Source: Rhodonellum psychrophilum GCM71 = DSM 17998 (lineage in GTDB: Bacteria; Bacteroidota; Bacteroidia; Cytophagales; Cyclobacteriaceae). Taken from it: a stretch of DNA of 64,000 nucleotides. Below are positions 7,835-16,024 of this stretch, piece by piece. Position numbers and translations under genes: made by a program. The DNA lies in assembly GCF_000381545.1 (NCBI RefSeq), contig NZ_KB906675.1, positions 62,001 through 126,000 of the forward strand, written 5' to 3'. The first letter of the stretch is position 1, and every line of letters begins with the position of its first letter. The notes under the pieces are model-generated. The model was not told the DNA's origin and searched no databases. It saw only the letters and a list, made by a program, of their open reading frames with translations.

Positions 7835-8759
7835 TTGAAATGATAAATTTAGAATTTAATGTATTTATTATTGAATTATTTATTTTTGTAATAAACCTTA
7901 AAATTTTAAAATAATCTTTATTAGAAATGAAAACGAAATAACTCGCTATAAGAACCCATGAGAAATTATCAATTCTCATAAATATCCATATTCCCAAATG
8001 AAGAATAACTCCTAAAAACAAAATAATATATTTTGAATACTTTCCCCAAACTAAAAAAGCAAAAGATAATTCCCAAAATACAGTAAAATATGTGCTTAAG
8101 ACTACAAAATAGTGGTTTTTTGTAAGAAGAATATTATAATCCGTAGCTCTAAATTCATTCACACGCATAGTATAATATACTGCAGTCCCATTTAACCAAA
8201 CTTCTCCTTGTAATTTATGCAAAGCTGTAAAAAAATACACAATACAAATTTGAATCATAATACCATAATGTCCTATCATTAAAATATTCTTAATTATAAC
8301 ATCAGGTATTAAATTACTGAAATTTATATATTGTCTATTAATAGTTAATGTAAGATGATTGAAAGCATTAGAAATTAAAAGAAAAGGCATAGTTACCATT
8401 ATAACATTATCTGATCCATCAAGAACTAAATTATTTCTATACCCTAATACTAAGATACCTATAAATAAAATTGCTCCAACAAATCTTTTCCCAATTGCAA
8501 AAATAAATAAACTACTTAAAACTATCAATGTAATTAAATATAATTGAGGTGCATATTGTAATTCGAATGGATAGGCTAAAAATGATAAATTATATGATGT
8601 AAGATTTATCCAGAAAAATTCAATTGGTACAATAGCATCTCCTCCAAAAAGTTGTTCAGCCATTGGTAAATAAAAAATCGAATTTTTTAGAATTAATATT
8701 CCTATGAAAACTCTATAAGCTGACAATCCAAGAGAATAATTTCCCGATGTGTTTTTCAT
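7812..8759 (-). CDS. SdpB-like HTTM-domain membrane protein
   Basis: The 315-residue polytopic protein has the HTTM (vitamin-K-carboxylase-like) layout: an N-terminal SAYRVFIGILILKN segment, YRNNLVLDGSDN in an early loop, the central YFFTALHKLQGEVWLNGTAVYY signature, and late ELSFAFLVW and HLGIWIFMRIDNFSW segments. Of HTTM families, SdpB of the Bacillus SdpABC system is the best contextual match, because an SdpA/DUF5819-like gene lies one base upstream and two small secreted peptides precede that. In Bacillus, SdpA and SdpB are both needed to turn pre-SdpC into active toxin. The reaction is unknown. A true gamma-carboxylase function is an alternative but less likely. Confidence 0.75.
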   Translation of the reverse strand: MKNTSGNYSLGLSAYRVFIGILILKNSIFYLPMAEQLFGGDAIVPIEFFWINLTSYNLSFLAYPFELQYAPQLYLITLIVLSSLFIFAIGKRFVGAILFIGILVLGYRNNLVLDGSDNVIMVTMPFLLISNAFNHLTLTINRQYINFSNLIPDVIIKNILMIGHYGIMIQICIVYFFTALHKLQGEVWLNGTAVYYTMRVNEFRATDYNILLTKNHYFVVLSTYFTVFWELSFAFLVWGKYSKYIILFLGVILHLGIWIFMRIDNFSWVLIASYFVFISNKDYFKILRFITKINNSIINTLNSKFIISNETNKDK

Positions 8760-8760
8760 A

Positions 8761-9417
8761 TTATTTGATTTTTGAAAACTCGGATTTCAACTCCCGAAAA
8801 GTATAATTACTTAGATCGAAATAATCTTCTTCTCTTTTGGAAAACCTTGGAAAAGAGGAATCTAGTATTTTATATTGGAATAAAATTGAGTCAGTATTAG
8901 TCCAGTTATTCTCCTCAGAAACTTTATTTAATATAAATCTCGCATAGGTATTTACAGCTATATGACCAAGAGATGATTCTATCATTTTTGTAATAATTAT
9001 TTTTGTTTTCACAGAATCTTGACTAATAGAATCAATTTTTAAAGAATATTCTGATGCTTTATCATAAGTTTCTATTATATTCATGTAGCTAGAGCTAAAG
9101 TATTTTAAAACTCTTTGGGAAGGAGACCAAAATTTATCTCTACGTTCCTCAATAAAAGGAATTGAAGGATCTAACCACCCTGTATCATCTGAAATTAGAC
9201 CATCCTTATAATTTAAAAAGCGATAAAGAATGCTCATATTACTGGCTATTGGATTAGGTGCAAATAATTTCCATTCTTGTGTAAAAAATGGGTTAATATA
9301 AGCATTTATTTGTTTTTTATATTGATGTTTTATAGGATTGTCAGGCATGTGGTAAGCCGATATGATTAGAAAATGTATCCCTAATATAATCCACATTAAA
9401 TAAACTATATATTTCAT
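8761..9417 (-). CDS. SdpA/DUF5819-like membrane-anchored protein
   Basis: The 218-residue protein has one N-terminal membrane helix (about residues 4-22) and then the family landmark INPFFTQEWKLFAPNP, close to the LFPQGWSFFTKDP-type motif of SdpA and to DUF5819 proteins, which pair with HTTM proteins. The remainder is predicted soluble and probably extracytoplasmic, with RFxNYKDG, WSPSQRVLKYFSSSY and a C-terminal region rich in charged residues. It ends one base before the SdpB-like start. In the Bacillus system SdpA acts with SdpB in toxin maturation. Assignment rests on the motif plus gene order; overall identity to SdpA is probably low. Confidence 0.7.
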   Translation of the reverse strand: MKYIVYLMWIILGIHFLIISAYHMPDNPIKHQYKKQINAYINPFFTQEWKLFAPNPIASNMSILYRFLNYKDGLISDDTGWLDPSIPFIEERRDKFWSPSQRVLKYFSSSYMNIIETYDKASEYSLKIDSISQDSVKTKIIITKMIESSLGHIAVNTYARFILNKVSEENNWTNTDSILFQYKILDSSFPRFSKREEDYFDLSNYTFRELKSEFSKIK

Positions 9418-9432
9418 GAGAAAATGTATCGA

Positions 9433-9450
9433 CCACCATGATCATGATGG
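9433..9450. repeat. Near-perfect palindrome between toxin-like and SdpA-like genes
   Basis: CCACCATGATCATGATGG is an 18-base palindrome with one mismatched pair, sitting in the 63-base gap between the second peptide gene and the SdpA-like gene. In mRNA it could form a hairpin that lowers transcription or protects the upstream message, giving more peptide than maturation enzyme. There is no T-tract, so simple termination is unlikely. Function is speculative. Confidence 0.4.
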
Positions 9451-9480
9451 CCGAATAATAAATTTAAGATAATAAATTAT

Positions 9481-9819
9481 TTATATGTCAAACCCTGAAA
9501 AATCAATCGGATTATAAATTAAATTTTCAATTGGATGTAGTTCTTGGCTTATAATTTCACCTCTACCACTAATTCCATCAAAAACTCCAACAACAAATGC
9601 GACTCCGGACGCAACTACAAACGCTGCACCAACTGCAAGTGCCACTGCAACTGCTGCTGGTTCACCAGCTTGCTCGATATCATTACTATAGAAATCAGAT
9701 TGAGTAGTTGAATACTCATATGCTCCGAATGCTGTATTGTGAGGTGTAGAAACTAGGAATAGAAAACAAATTAACGATAAGTATGCGATTAGCTTGGTAT
9801 GTTTCTTAAATTTTTTCAT
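9481..9819 (-). CDS. Small secreted hydrophobic peptide precursor B (SDP-like toxin candidate)
   Basis: From the ATG at 9817-9819 (4 bases after the upstream stop) the product has 112 residues. It has a signal peptide (basic MKKFKKHTK, hydrophobic core LSLICFLFLV, likely cleavage near AFG-AYEY), a short polar linker, then an Ala/Val/Gly-rich hydrophobic stretch (about residues 54-78, EPAAVAVALAVGAAFVV onward), and a C-terminal tail ending PIDFSGFDI. A longer start upstream would put a second hydrophobic segment before the signal and is less plausible. The hydrophobic core resembles the mature region of SdpC-type peptides. It has no cysteine in the core. The matching tail of precursor A suggests they are a pair. 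Confidence 0.65.
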   Translation of the reverse strand: MKKFKKHTKLIAYLSLICFLFLVSTPHNTAFGAYEYSTTQSDFYSNDIEQAGEPAAVAVALAVGAAFVVASGVAFVVGVFDGISGRGEIISQELHPIENLIYNPIDFSGFDI

Positions 9820-9823
9820 AATA

Positions 9824-10141
9824 TTAAATATCAAAATGGCTAAAATTAGTAGGACTTTGTTCAAAAATTTCAAATGACGTATCATAAGTTATAATACTTT
9901 CTGCTGCACGCTGACCTATATATGTTCCTAAATCATATGCAGATGAAACCATTTGCATTCCCACTCCAACAACTGCAACTATTAATCCCACTCCTGCAAC
10001 TCCACAGATGTCATCCAAACTCATGCCTTCGGAAGCATTTAAAGTTACTGTGGATGTAGTAGTGTGACCTATTGCCGATACATTAGAATAGGATGTAACG
10101 AACAAAAACATTACCAATAATCCTATACTGGTTGTTTTCAT
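9824..10141 (-). CDS. Small secreted hydrophobic peptide precursor A (SDP-like toxin candidate)
   Basis: The 105-residue product is the first gene of the operon. It begins with a clean signal peptide (MKTTSIGLLVMFLFVTSYSN, probable cleavage after VSA). A Thr-rich spacer follows, then a Gly/Val-rich hydrophobic core about residues 45-65 beginning DDICGVAGVGLIVAVVGVG, and a tail ending SPTNFSHFDI. Precursor B ends PIDFSGFDI, so the pattern P-x-(N/D)-F-S-x-F-D-I is shared although the cores differ. One cysteine lies at the start of the core; SdpC toxin has two. Two-peptide bacteriocin, toxin plus antitoxin-like partner, or duplicated toxin are all possible. Confidence 0.65.
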   Translation of the reverse strand: MKTTSIGLLVMFLFVTSYSNVSAIGHTTTSTVTLNASEGMSLDDICGVAGVGLIVAVVGVGMQMVSSAYDLGTYIGQRAAESIITYDTSFEIFEQSPTNFSHFDI

Positions 10142-10549
10142 TAAAATGTGATTTTTTTCATAATTTCTGTTAATTTTAGATTAAAATAAATTTTATTTTT
10201 AAAAGTATTTAATTCTTTTTTAATTTCCAAATATTTTATATCATTAAATCAAATGAAAATTTCTCTTGAGGCGCATTATCAGTATTTAATATTGTATTAT
10301 TAGATATTATTATAATTATATTTCTATACTTAATTTTATTATTTTAAAATCAGAATATTGTTCCGTGAAAAAAAGTTTTGAAAAAAAATTATCACATGAC
10401 ATAGCCTAACAATAAATCAATGTCGTTTAGTTAAGACTATAGAAGTTTATAATTCATGCTATAAAGCTTTTTAGTTTTGTATTTTTGTTCAAATTTTCTC
10501 CCGGACATTATTATTTCTTGTTATTTGTACACATGGGTATCAAAGGTTA
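10142..10549. other. AT-rich leader and right end of the island
   Basis: About 400 very AT-rich bases. The part next to 10141 should hold the minus-strand promoter of the peptide operon; there is no strong Shine-Dalgarno before its ATG. Near 10421-10437 the sequence TGTCGTTTAGTTAAGAC resembles terminal sequences of some Bacteroidota IS4-type elements and, with the IS4 tail at 6471-6788, may mark the other end of a disrupted IS4 copy. That link is only a suspicion. No gene was found here. Confidence 0.4.
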
Positions 10550-11116
10550 ACACCGATGAATCCTAAGAGCAAAAAAGGAAAAGTCAGGGCTCAAATCGCT
10601 CAAATGATATTGGATCAAATCGCTGTCGGAAAATTAAAAGCGATGATCGTCAGGGCCGCGGATTTTTACGGTCCAAATGCAAAACTCAGCTTTCTCAATG
10701 AATCCGTCATCAACCGGATGAAAGCCGGGAAAACTGCCCAATGGCTTTATTCCAAAAACAAAAAACATTCCTTCACCTATATCCCGGATGCTGCCAAGGC
10801 GACTGCATTTTTGGCCCAACAGCAAAATGCCTGGAACCAAGTGTGGCACCTTCCCACTTCAAAAAAGTATCCCACAGGTCAGGAAATCGTCAATATTTTG
10901 GCGAAGGAATGGAGCGTCGCGCCCAAGCTGCAGGTTTTGCCGGGATTTATGGTTGGGATTTTGGCTCCATTTATTCCGCTGCTGAAAGAGGTTTCAGAGC
11001 TAAGCTACCAACTGGATCAGGATTATTGTTTTGATTCTTCCAAAATAGAAGACACGTACAATTTGAAGGCAACTCCAATAGAAATGGGATTGAAAAATTG
11101 CCTTAGATCGGATTAA
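10550..11116 (+). pseudogene. NAD-dependent epimerase/dehydratase, C-terminal half (interrupted)
   Basis: About 188 residues read TPMNPKSKKGKVRAQIAQ, then MIVRAADFYGPNA, a typical substrate-domain phrase of extended SDR epimerases, FTYIPDAAKATAFLA and a C-terminal helix-rich part ending at 11116. It is the direct continuation of the fragment ending at 4929. An internal ATG at 10556 could start translation, but the Rossmann half would be missing. The island between the halves explains the break. Confidence 0.85.
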
Positions 11117-11224
11117 TTAAACTCCATGAAATCAATATTCAATTGCCTTCAAAACGAATTAACCCGAAAATTAGGATTAACTCCATGGAAATAAGTCCTA
11201 ACTTTGTCTCTTAAATCTTTGAAA

Positions 11225-12358
11225 ATGAATTTTTCCTCACTCGGTTTATCGGAATACCTTTTGGAAGCCATCAAAAAGGCACGTTACGAAGAACCCTACC
11301 CGATCCAAATAAAAGCCATTCCCGCGATTTTAAATCGGAAAGATGTCTTGGGCATCGCGCCAACAGGCTCCGGTAAAACAGCCTCCTATGTGCTCCCTAT
11401 TTTGGAACTCCTGATCAAAAAGGAAGTTACCAAAAGCAGAAGTGTTAGGGTTTTGGTGGTGGTACCTACAAGGGAATTGGCCACACAGGTGGACACCGTG
11501 ATCAAAGGTTTGAGCGAATTTTTGCCAAGATCGATCAAGACCATGGCGGTATTTGGAGGGGTTTCGATCAATCCCCAAATGCTGAACCTCTTTGGAACAG
11601 AGATTTTGGTGGCGACGCCGGGCAGGTTACTGGATCTGGTATCCAAAAATTCAGTGCAGATTTCGGATATTGAAATATTGGTGCTCGATGAAGCCGATAA
11701 GGTATTGAATTTGGGTTTCCGGGATGAGGTAGAAGAAATTTTTGCATTGTTGCCCAAGAAAAGGCAGAATATCCTCTTTTCGGCGACAACCGAAGACTCT
11801 CTTAAATCACTGATTGCCAAACTGCTTCACAATCCTGTCACCATTGAAGTCGAGCAAGAAACGATTACACCTGATTTGATTTCCCAATCTGCCTACCTTG
11901 TTTCGCAGGAAAAAAAAGGACCTTTGCTTCGGTATTTGATCGAGAAGGAAAACTGGAATCAGGTTTTGGTATTTACCTCTTCCATTCGGGCAGCGGACAA
12001 TTTGACAGTGAAGCTGAAGAAAAACGGGATTGATGCCCAAGCTTTCCATGGCGATAAAAGCCAAGGGGCAAGAACGGATGCATTGACAAAATTCAAGGCG
12101 GGAAAACTTCGCGTTTTGGTGGCAACGGATTTGGCTTCAAGGGGCATCGACATCAAGTTTCTGCCATTTGTGGTCAATTATGAATTGCCGAGGTCTCCAA
12201 AGGATTACATCCACAGGATCGGGCGAACCGGCCGTGCAGGAACTCCCGGACAGGCGATTTCACTGATTTGCGAAGAAGACAGGCATCATTTCAAAGTAAT
12301 CCAGAAAAAAATGGGCCGCTGGGTAGACCTGATTGATTCGGGAAATTTTGATTTGTAA
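11225..12358 (+). CDS. DEAD-box RNA helicase (short RhlE-like)
   Basis: From ATG 11225 the 377-residue protein carries all core motifs: Q motif (YEEPYPIQIKAIP), Walker A (APTGSGKT), Ia (PTRELA), GG, TPGR, II (VLDEADK), III (SATT), IV-V (VLVATDLASRGID) and VI ([12 protein letters not shown]). There is almost no C-terminal extension, so it is at the minimal size for the family. The annotated start skips an in-frame TTG at 11204. It acts on structured RNA in ribosome assembly or mRNA turnover, often at low temperature. A GreA-like gene follows 21 bases later, so they probably share a transcript. Confidence 0.93.
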   Translation: MNFSSLGLSEYLLEAIKKARYEEPYPIQIKAIPAILNRKDVLGIAPTGSGKTASYVLPILELLIKKEVTKSRSVRVLVVVPTRELATQVDTVIKGLSEFLPRSIKTMAVFGGVSINPQMLNLFGTEILVATPGRLLDLVSKNSVQISDIEILVLDEADKVLNLGFRDEVEEIFALLPKKRQNILFSATTEDSLKSLIAKLLHNPVTIEVEQETITPDLISQSAYLVSQEKKGPLLRYLIEKENWNQVLVFTSSIRAADNLTVKLKKNGIDAQAFHGDKSQGARTDALTKFKAGKLRVLVATDLASRGIDIKFLPFVVNYELPRSPKDYIHRIGRTGRAGTPGQAISLICEEDRHHFKVIQKKMGRWVDLIDSGNFDL

Positions 12359-12379
12359 TCTTTGTTCACATCTTGTAAA

Positions 12380-12829
12380 ATGGAAGTAAAGGAAAGTATT
12401 TACAGGCAATTGCAGGAAATGCTTACTGCCAAAATCGAGGTGACAACAGCCGCTATCGCTTCCCTGAGAACAGCAAAAAACAGCGACACCAAAAGCAGCG
12501 CCGGGGACAAATATGAAACCGGAAGGGCCATGATGCAAATGGAGTTGGATAAGGAGGAGCAGCAATTGAATCAAACCAATCGGCTGAAAAATGAACTTTC
12601 CGCAATCAACCTCGAAAAAATTTATACACGGGTTGAATTCGGGAGTTTGGTGGAGACCAATCAGGGAATTTATTTTATTTCCATTCCGGTAGGAAAAGTT
12701 ACTCTGGCGGATCGCGCTTATTTCGTCCTCTCTTTGGCCTCCCCCATCGGGAAACTCTTGGAGGGTAAAAAAATTGGTGAAAAGGCTATTTTCCAAGGAA
12801 GGGAATTTGTGATCCAAGGAATCCTTTGA
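12380..12829 (+). CDS. GreA/GreB-like C-terminal domain protein
   Basis: The 149-residue protein starts at ATG 12380. The N-terminal half is helical and charged with SSAGDKYETGRAMMQMELDKE, a phrase conserved in a Bacteroidota group related to transcript-cleavage factors. The C-terminal half (about residues 80-149) has the FKBP-like GreA C-domain pattern: FGSLVETNQGIYFISIPVGK, SLASPIGKLLEGKKIGE, and a last strand FQGREFVIQGIL. The canonical coiled-coil with the acidic tip of GreA is not obvious, so RNA-polymerase binding without cleavage is possible. It is probably cotranscribed with the upstream helicase. Confidence 0.7.
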   Translation: MEVKESIYRQLQEMLTAKIEVTTAAIASLRTAKNSDTKSSAGDKYETGRAMMQMELDKEEQQLNQTNRLKNELSAINLEKIYTRVEFGSLVETNQGIYFISIPVGKVTLADRAYFVLSLASPIGKLLEGKKIGEKAIFQGREFVIQGIL

Positions 12830-12855
12830 CACATTGGTTGCTGCAGAAATCCACT

Positions 12856-13029
12856 TTTACCCGAGTAATAGATTACCAATTCTATACCAGCCTGAAATCA
12901 CCCAAAAATCGGTCTTTGTTTACAATTTTTGACTTCACCTTTTAGGCAAAATGCGCTATTCTCCAAATAGTTTGACTGCCCTTCCTTTTCAATCGCATTT
13001 GAAAACCTCTTGCATATTTCAGATTAAAA
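12856..13029 (+). repeat. Dispersed ~170-bp intergenic repeat, copy 1 (divergent)
   Basis: Runs from TTACCCGAGTAATAGATTACC to TGCATATTTCAGATTAAAA, with the internal landmarks TTTTTGACTTCACC, TCTCCAAATAGT and GAAAACCTCTTGCATATTTC shared with the other copies. It lies between the GreA-like gene and the PAS kinase, ahead of a second copy. The left end is diverged (GAGTAATAG instead of GTTTTATGC). Confidence 0.75.
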
Positions 13030-13211
13030 TTTACGGTGACTATTATTTGTTTTTGGTTGTCAGAAACATGCATTTTGCATTTTAAGCTCATTGTCTATGG
13101 TTTTTTTTTTCCAAAACACATTTTGAATCGATATTTCCTCCCAAAATTAATCCTTAACTTTCAAACGGAAATAAACCCGATCGAATCAAATGTAAAGAGC
13201 CATTTCAAATC

Positions 13212-13385
13212 TTAAACCCGTGTTATGCATTACCAATTCTATTCCATCGTGAAACCGCTTAACAATAAGACTTTGTTTACTGGGGTCGGCTTCACCAAAT
13301 TGGTGCCAGTCCTTAATCTCCAAGTGGTTTGATTGTCTTGCTGTTTCAAACCCAATAGATAACGGAATACATATTCCGGGTTAAA
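13212..13385 (+). repeat. Dispersed ~170-bp intergenic repeat, copy 2
   Basis: Begins TTAAACCCGTGTTATGCATTACC and ends GGAATACATATTCCGGGTTAAAA. Same orientation as copy 1 and separated from it by about 180 bases of AT-rich DNA that includes a T11 run. It ends 37 bases before the ATG of the PAS histidine kinase, so any promoter for that gene lies within or just after the repeat. Confidence 0.8.
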
Positions 13386-13422
13386 AGAAAAGTCACCACC
13401 TACATAATTCTAATTCCCCACA

Positions 13423-14496
13423 ATGGATCCCTCTGAATTTTCAAAAAAACTAGAACTGTTTTTCGACATGTCTCCGGATCTGCTGTGCGTAGCTGGTTAT
13501 GATGGTTTTTTTAAGCGGATTAATCCTGCTGTTTCGAAATTGCTGGAGTACTCCGAGGAGGAATTGTTTTCCAAACCAATCAATGAATTTGTCCATCCCG
13601 AAGACCAGCATTTTACTTCCAAAGTGAGGGAAGAGCTGAAAAAAAGCAATCCACTGCTCAATTTTGAAAATCGCTATTTGACAAAAAGTGGAGAAGTGAT
13701 CTGGCTTTCATGGACCTCGATGTCCATAGATTCCGAAAAACTTGTCTTTGCCATTGCCAAAAACATCACACAAAAAAAGAAGATTGAAGAGGGCCGAAAT
13801 TTACTTTTGGCCCAGTTGACCCAGTCAAACAAGGACCTCAAACAGCTCAGTTATACGACCTCACACGATCTCAGATCACCGATCAATAATTTCACCGCCA
13901 TATTCAACCTTTTGGATTTCTCCAAAATTCAAGATGCCGAAACGGTGGAGCTTTTGGGTTACCTGAAATCCATCAGTGGAAATCTGAATAAAACCATCAA
14001 CGATTATATCGATGTTTTGTGTCAAAAAGAATCCCTAAACGCCCAGAAAGAAAACCTTAATTTGTACCATTCCCTAAATGAAGTCCTGGACTCCATCAGT
14101 TCCTTGATTTCAAATTCCAAAACTTCCCTAACTGTTGATTTTTCTGAATTTGATGAAATTCTTTTCAACAAGGCATACCTTGAAAGCATCTTTTTGAATT
14201 TGATCACCAATTCGATTAAATACGCCAAACCGGACACCCTGCCTAGTATTTCCATTCGTACCAGAATATTCAATGGCGTCAAGCAGTTGGTTTTTTCAGA
14301 TGAAGGGATGGGCTTTGACATGAATAAAGTAAAAGACAGAATATTTGGATTGAACCAAAAATTCCACAACAACATCGATAGCCACGGCATCGGGCTTTAT
14401 TTGGTTTACAACCATGTATCGAACATGGGTGGTCGTATAGAAGTCGAAAGCAAAGTCAATGAAGGGGCTTCTTTTATCATTTCTTTTGGAGAATGA
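13423..14496 (+). CDS. PAS-domain sensor histidine kinase (soluble)
   Basis: The 357-residue protein has one PAS domain (about residues 8-120; FDMSPDLLCVAGYDGFFKRINPAV, EEELFSKPINEFVHPED), a dimerisation helix with the phospho-accepting His148 in YTTSHDLRSPINN, and a HATPase domain with N box (NLITNSIKYA), G1 (FSDEGMGFD) and G2 (HGIGLYLVYNHV). No membrane segment is present, so it senses a cytoplasmic signal. No response regulator is adjacent, making it an orphan kinase. Two repeat copies sit directly upstream. Confidence 0.92.
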   Translation: MDPSEFSKKLELFFDMSPDLLCVAGYDGFFKRINPAVSKLLEYSEEELFSKPINEFVHPEDQHFTSKVREELKKSNPLLNFENRYLTKSGEVIWLSWTSMSIDSEKLVFAIAKNITQKKKIEEGRNLLLAQLTQSNKDLKQLSYTTSHDLRSPINNFTAIFNLLDFSKIQDAETVELLGYLKSISGNLNKTINDYIDVLCQKESLNAQKENLNLYHSLNEVLDSISSLISNSKTSLTVDFSEFDEILFNKAYLESIFLNLITNSIKYAKPDTLPSISIRTRIFNGVKQLVFSDEGMGFDMNKVKDRIFGLNQKFHNNIDSHGIGLYLVYNHVSNMGGRIEVESKVNEGASFIISFGE

Positions 14497-14615
14497 TTGC
14501 GGATTTTGGGCTTGATGATTTTCCAATTGTTCTCAAAACCAAAATCCACAATCCCTCGCTTTAAGGAATCAAGACCAGTCCCATTGCCAACTTTTCCTTA
14601 AGAAAGCAGATTGGA

Positions 14616-15734
14616 TCAATCCTTTAGCTCCACTTTTTGTCCGGTTTGGACGGCTAGATAAATCGCATCGATAATCTTCAAATCCTTCAATCCCTCCTCT
14701 CCATCAACAGGCACCGTTGGGATTTTATTTTCAAAAATTATCTCAGACATTTCGTCCATTTGTACCGTTTGGTGGGTGATATGCGGCAATTCCAAAGGGC
14801 CTTTGTTTGTTCGGCCCTTGATCGGTCCATATCCTGTAGAAGGCTGGAGTTCGGCAAATCCTTTTTCTCCATTTAGGAAAAAGCGGTCCAAATTGTTCAT
14901 ACTATAAGTGGAAAGGCATGAAGCCACTGCACCGCTAGGAAAGCCCAATTGAAATTGAATCGTTTCGTCCACACCTTCCTTGAATTTGACCGGGTCTGTC
15001 TTGGTTTCCTGCGCAGTCACCCAAATGGGTTCTTCTCCGACCATATACCGGGATCCGTTCACGGCATAGATTCCAATGTCCATCATGGCTCCACCTCCTG
15101 CCAATTGCCTATTCAACCTCCACTGACTTGGATCACCTATCTTGAAGCCGCACAATCCTTGAAAAAACATGATTTTCCCCAATTCCCCCTCTTTCCTCAT
15201 CCGGATAATTTCAAGGGTATTGGCCTCAAAATGCATCCTATATCCCACCAATAATTTGACATTGGCAGACTTGCAGGCGGCAATCATTTCTTCTCCCTCT
15301 TTGGCATTCAACCCCATCGGTTTTTCACAAATGACATGTTTTCCGGCTTGGGCAACGCGAATGGCCTGATCGCGATGAAGGCCATTGGGCGTGATGATAT
15401 AGACGGCATCGATGTCCGGATTATTTCTGATCCGATCAAAATTATCGTAGTTGTAACAGTTTTTGTCGGGAATGTCATACTTGCGTTGCCAAGATTCGAA
15501 TTTGGAAGGAGTCCCGCTGATGATCCCCACCAATTTGGCCTTGGTGCAGGATTCCATTGCCTCTGCCACCCTTGTGGCATAACTTCCCAGCCCCATGATG
15601 GCCACCCGAAGGATTTTTCCCTTATAAGGTTTTTCAGAGATCGCCTCTTGGTTTTTTGCGGAATAACTGGATAAAATAGGGAGTGCTACGGCTGAAAGCG
15701 TAAGCTTTTGCAAGAAGTTTCTTCGTGAGTTCAT
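14616..15734 (-). CDS. Gfo/Idh/MocA family oxidoreductase with Tat signal
   Basis: The start at 15732-15734 gives a twin-arginine signal (MNSRRNFLQKLTLSAVALP), so the 372-residue protein is probably exported folded with its cofactor, as in glucose-fructose oxidoreductases. The NAD(P)-binding segment is RVAIMGLGSYATRVAEAM, the catalytic-lysine motif is VICEKPMGLN, and the C-terminal beta-sheet domain holds GGGAMMDIGIYAVNGSRY. Substrate is probably a sugar or sugar alcohol, but is not specified by sequence. Monocistronic. A longer frame to 15806 lacks a plausible initiation context. Confidence 0.88.
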   Translation of the reverse strand: MNSRRNFLQKLTLSAVALPILSSYSAKNQEAISEKPYKGKILRVAIMGLGSYATRVAEAMESCTKAKLVGIISGTPSKFESWQRKYDIPDKNCYNYDNFDRIRNNPDIDAVYIITPNGLHRDQAIRVAQAGKHVICEKPMGLNAKEGEEMIAACKSANVKLLVGYRMHFEANTLEIIRMRKEGELGKIMFFQGLCGFKIGDPSQWRLNRQLAGGGAMMDIGIYAVNGSRYMVGEEPIWVTAQETKTDPVKFKEGVDETIQFQLGFPSGAVASCLSTYSMNNLDRFFLNGEKGFAELQPSTGYGPIKGRTNKGPLELPHITHQTVQMDEMSEIIFENKIPTVPVDGEEGLKDLKIIDAIYLAVQTGQKVELKD

Positions 15735-16024
15735 TTTGAATAGTTTAGGTTTAACATCATGGCAGGCTTGTCGATTGACATTTATACCAAAATCATTGAA
15801 AAACATGGAACAAATATTCTATAAAATCAGAAATTAGTCAGTATGAAAATTGATCCGACTAAAATTATGAAAAGAATTAAAAGAGAAAAAGAGGTTCAAA
15901 TGTCATTGTTTTCTTGGTAGATCCGAATGACTTTGTATTTCCGGAAAGGAACGACTAGAAAGATACAAAAACCAAACAAATCTATTTCAAATAGCTATCG
16001 GATTTATAAACCGAAAAAACCAAT

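Larger units (their letters stand above)
4930..10549. mobile_element. Foreign island inserted in epimerase gene (IS66/IS4 remnants plus AT-rich cargo)
   Basis: The two halves of one epimerase gene lie at 4551-4929 and 10550-11116, so everything between them is inserted DNA. Both junctions carry the tetranucleotide ACAC (4926-4929 on the left, 10550-10553 on the right), which could be a target duplication or microhomology. The island contains a truncated IS66 transposase set, an IS4-family transposase tail, and a six-gene cargo operon (6825-10141) that is visibly far more AT-rich than the host genes, as expected for recent acquisition. No single intact transposase spans the island, so the mobilising mechanism is unclear. 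Boundaries are inferred to within a few bases. Confidence 0.75.

Noticed and set aside
7812-8759. Vitamin-K-dependent gamma-carboxylase
   Set aside because: The HTTM domain is shared, but the neighbouring SdpA/DUF5819-like and peptide genes favour an SdpB-type role; carboxylase cannot be fully excluded.
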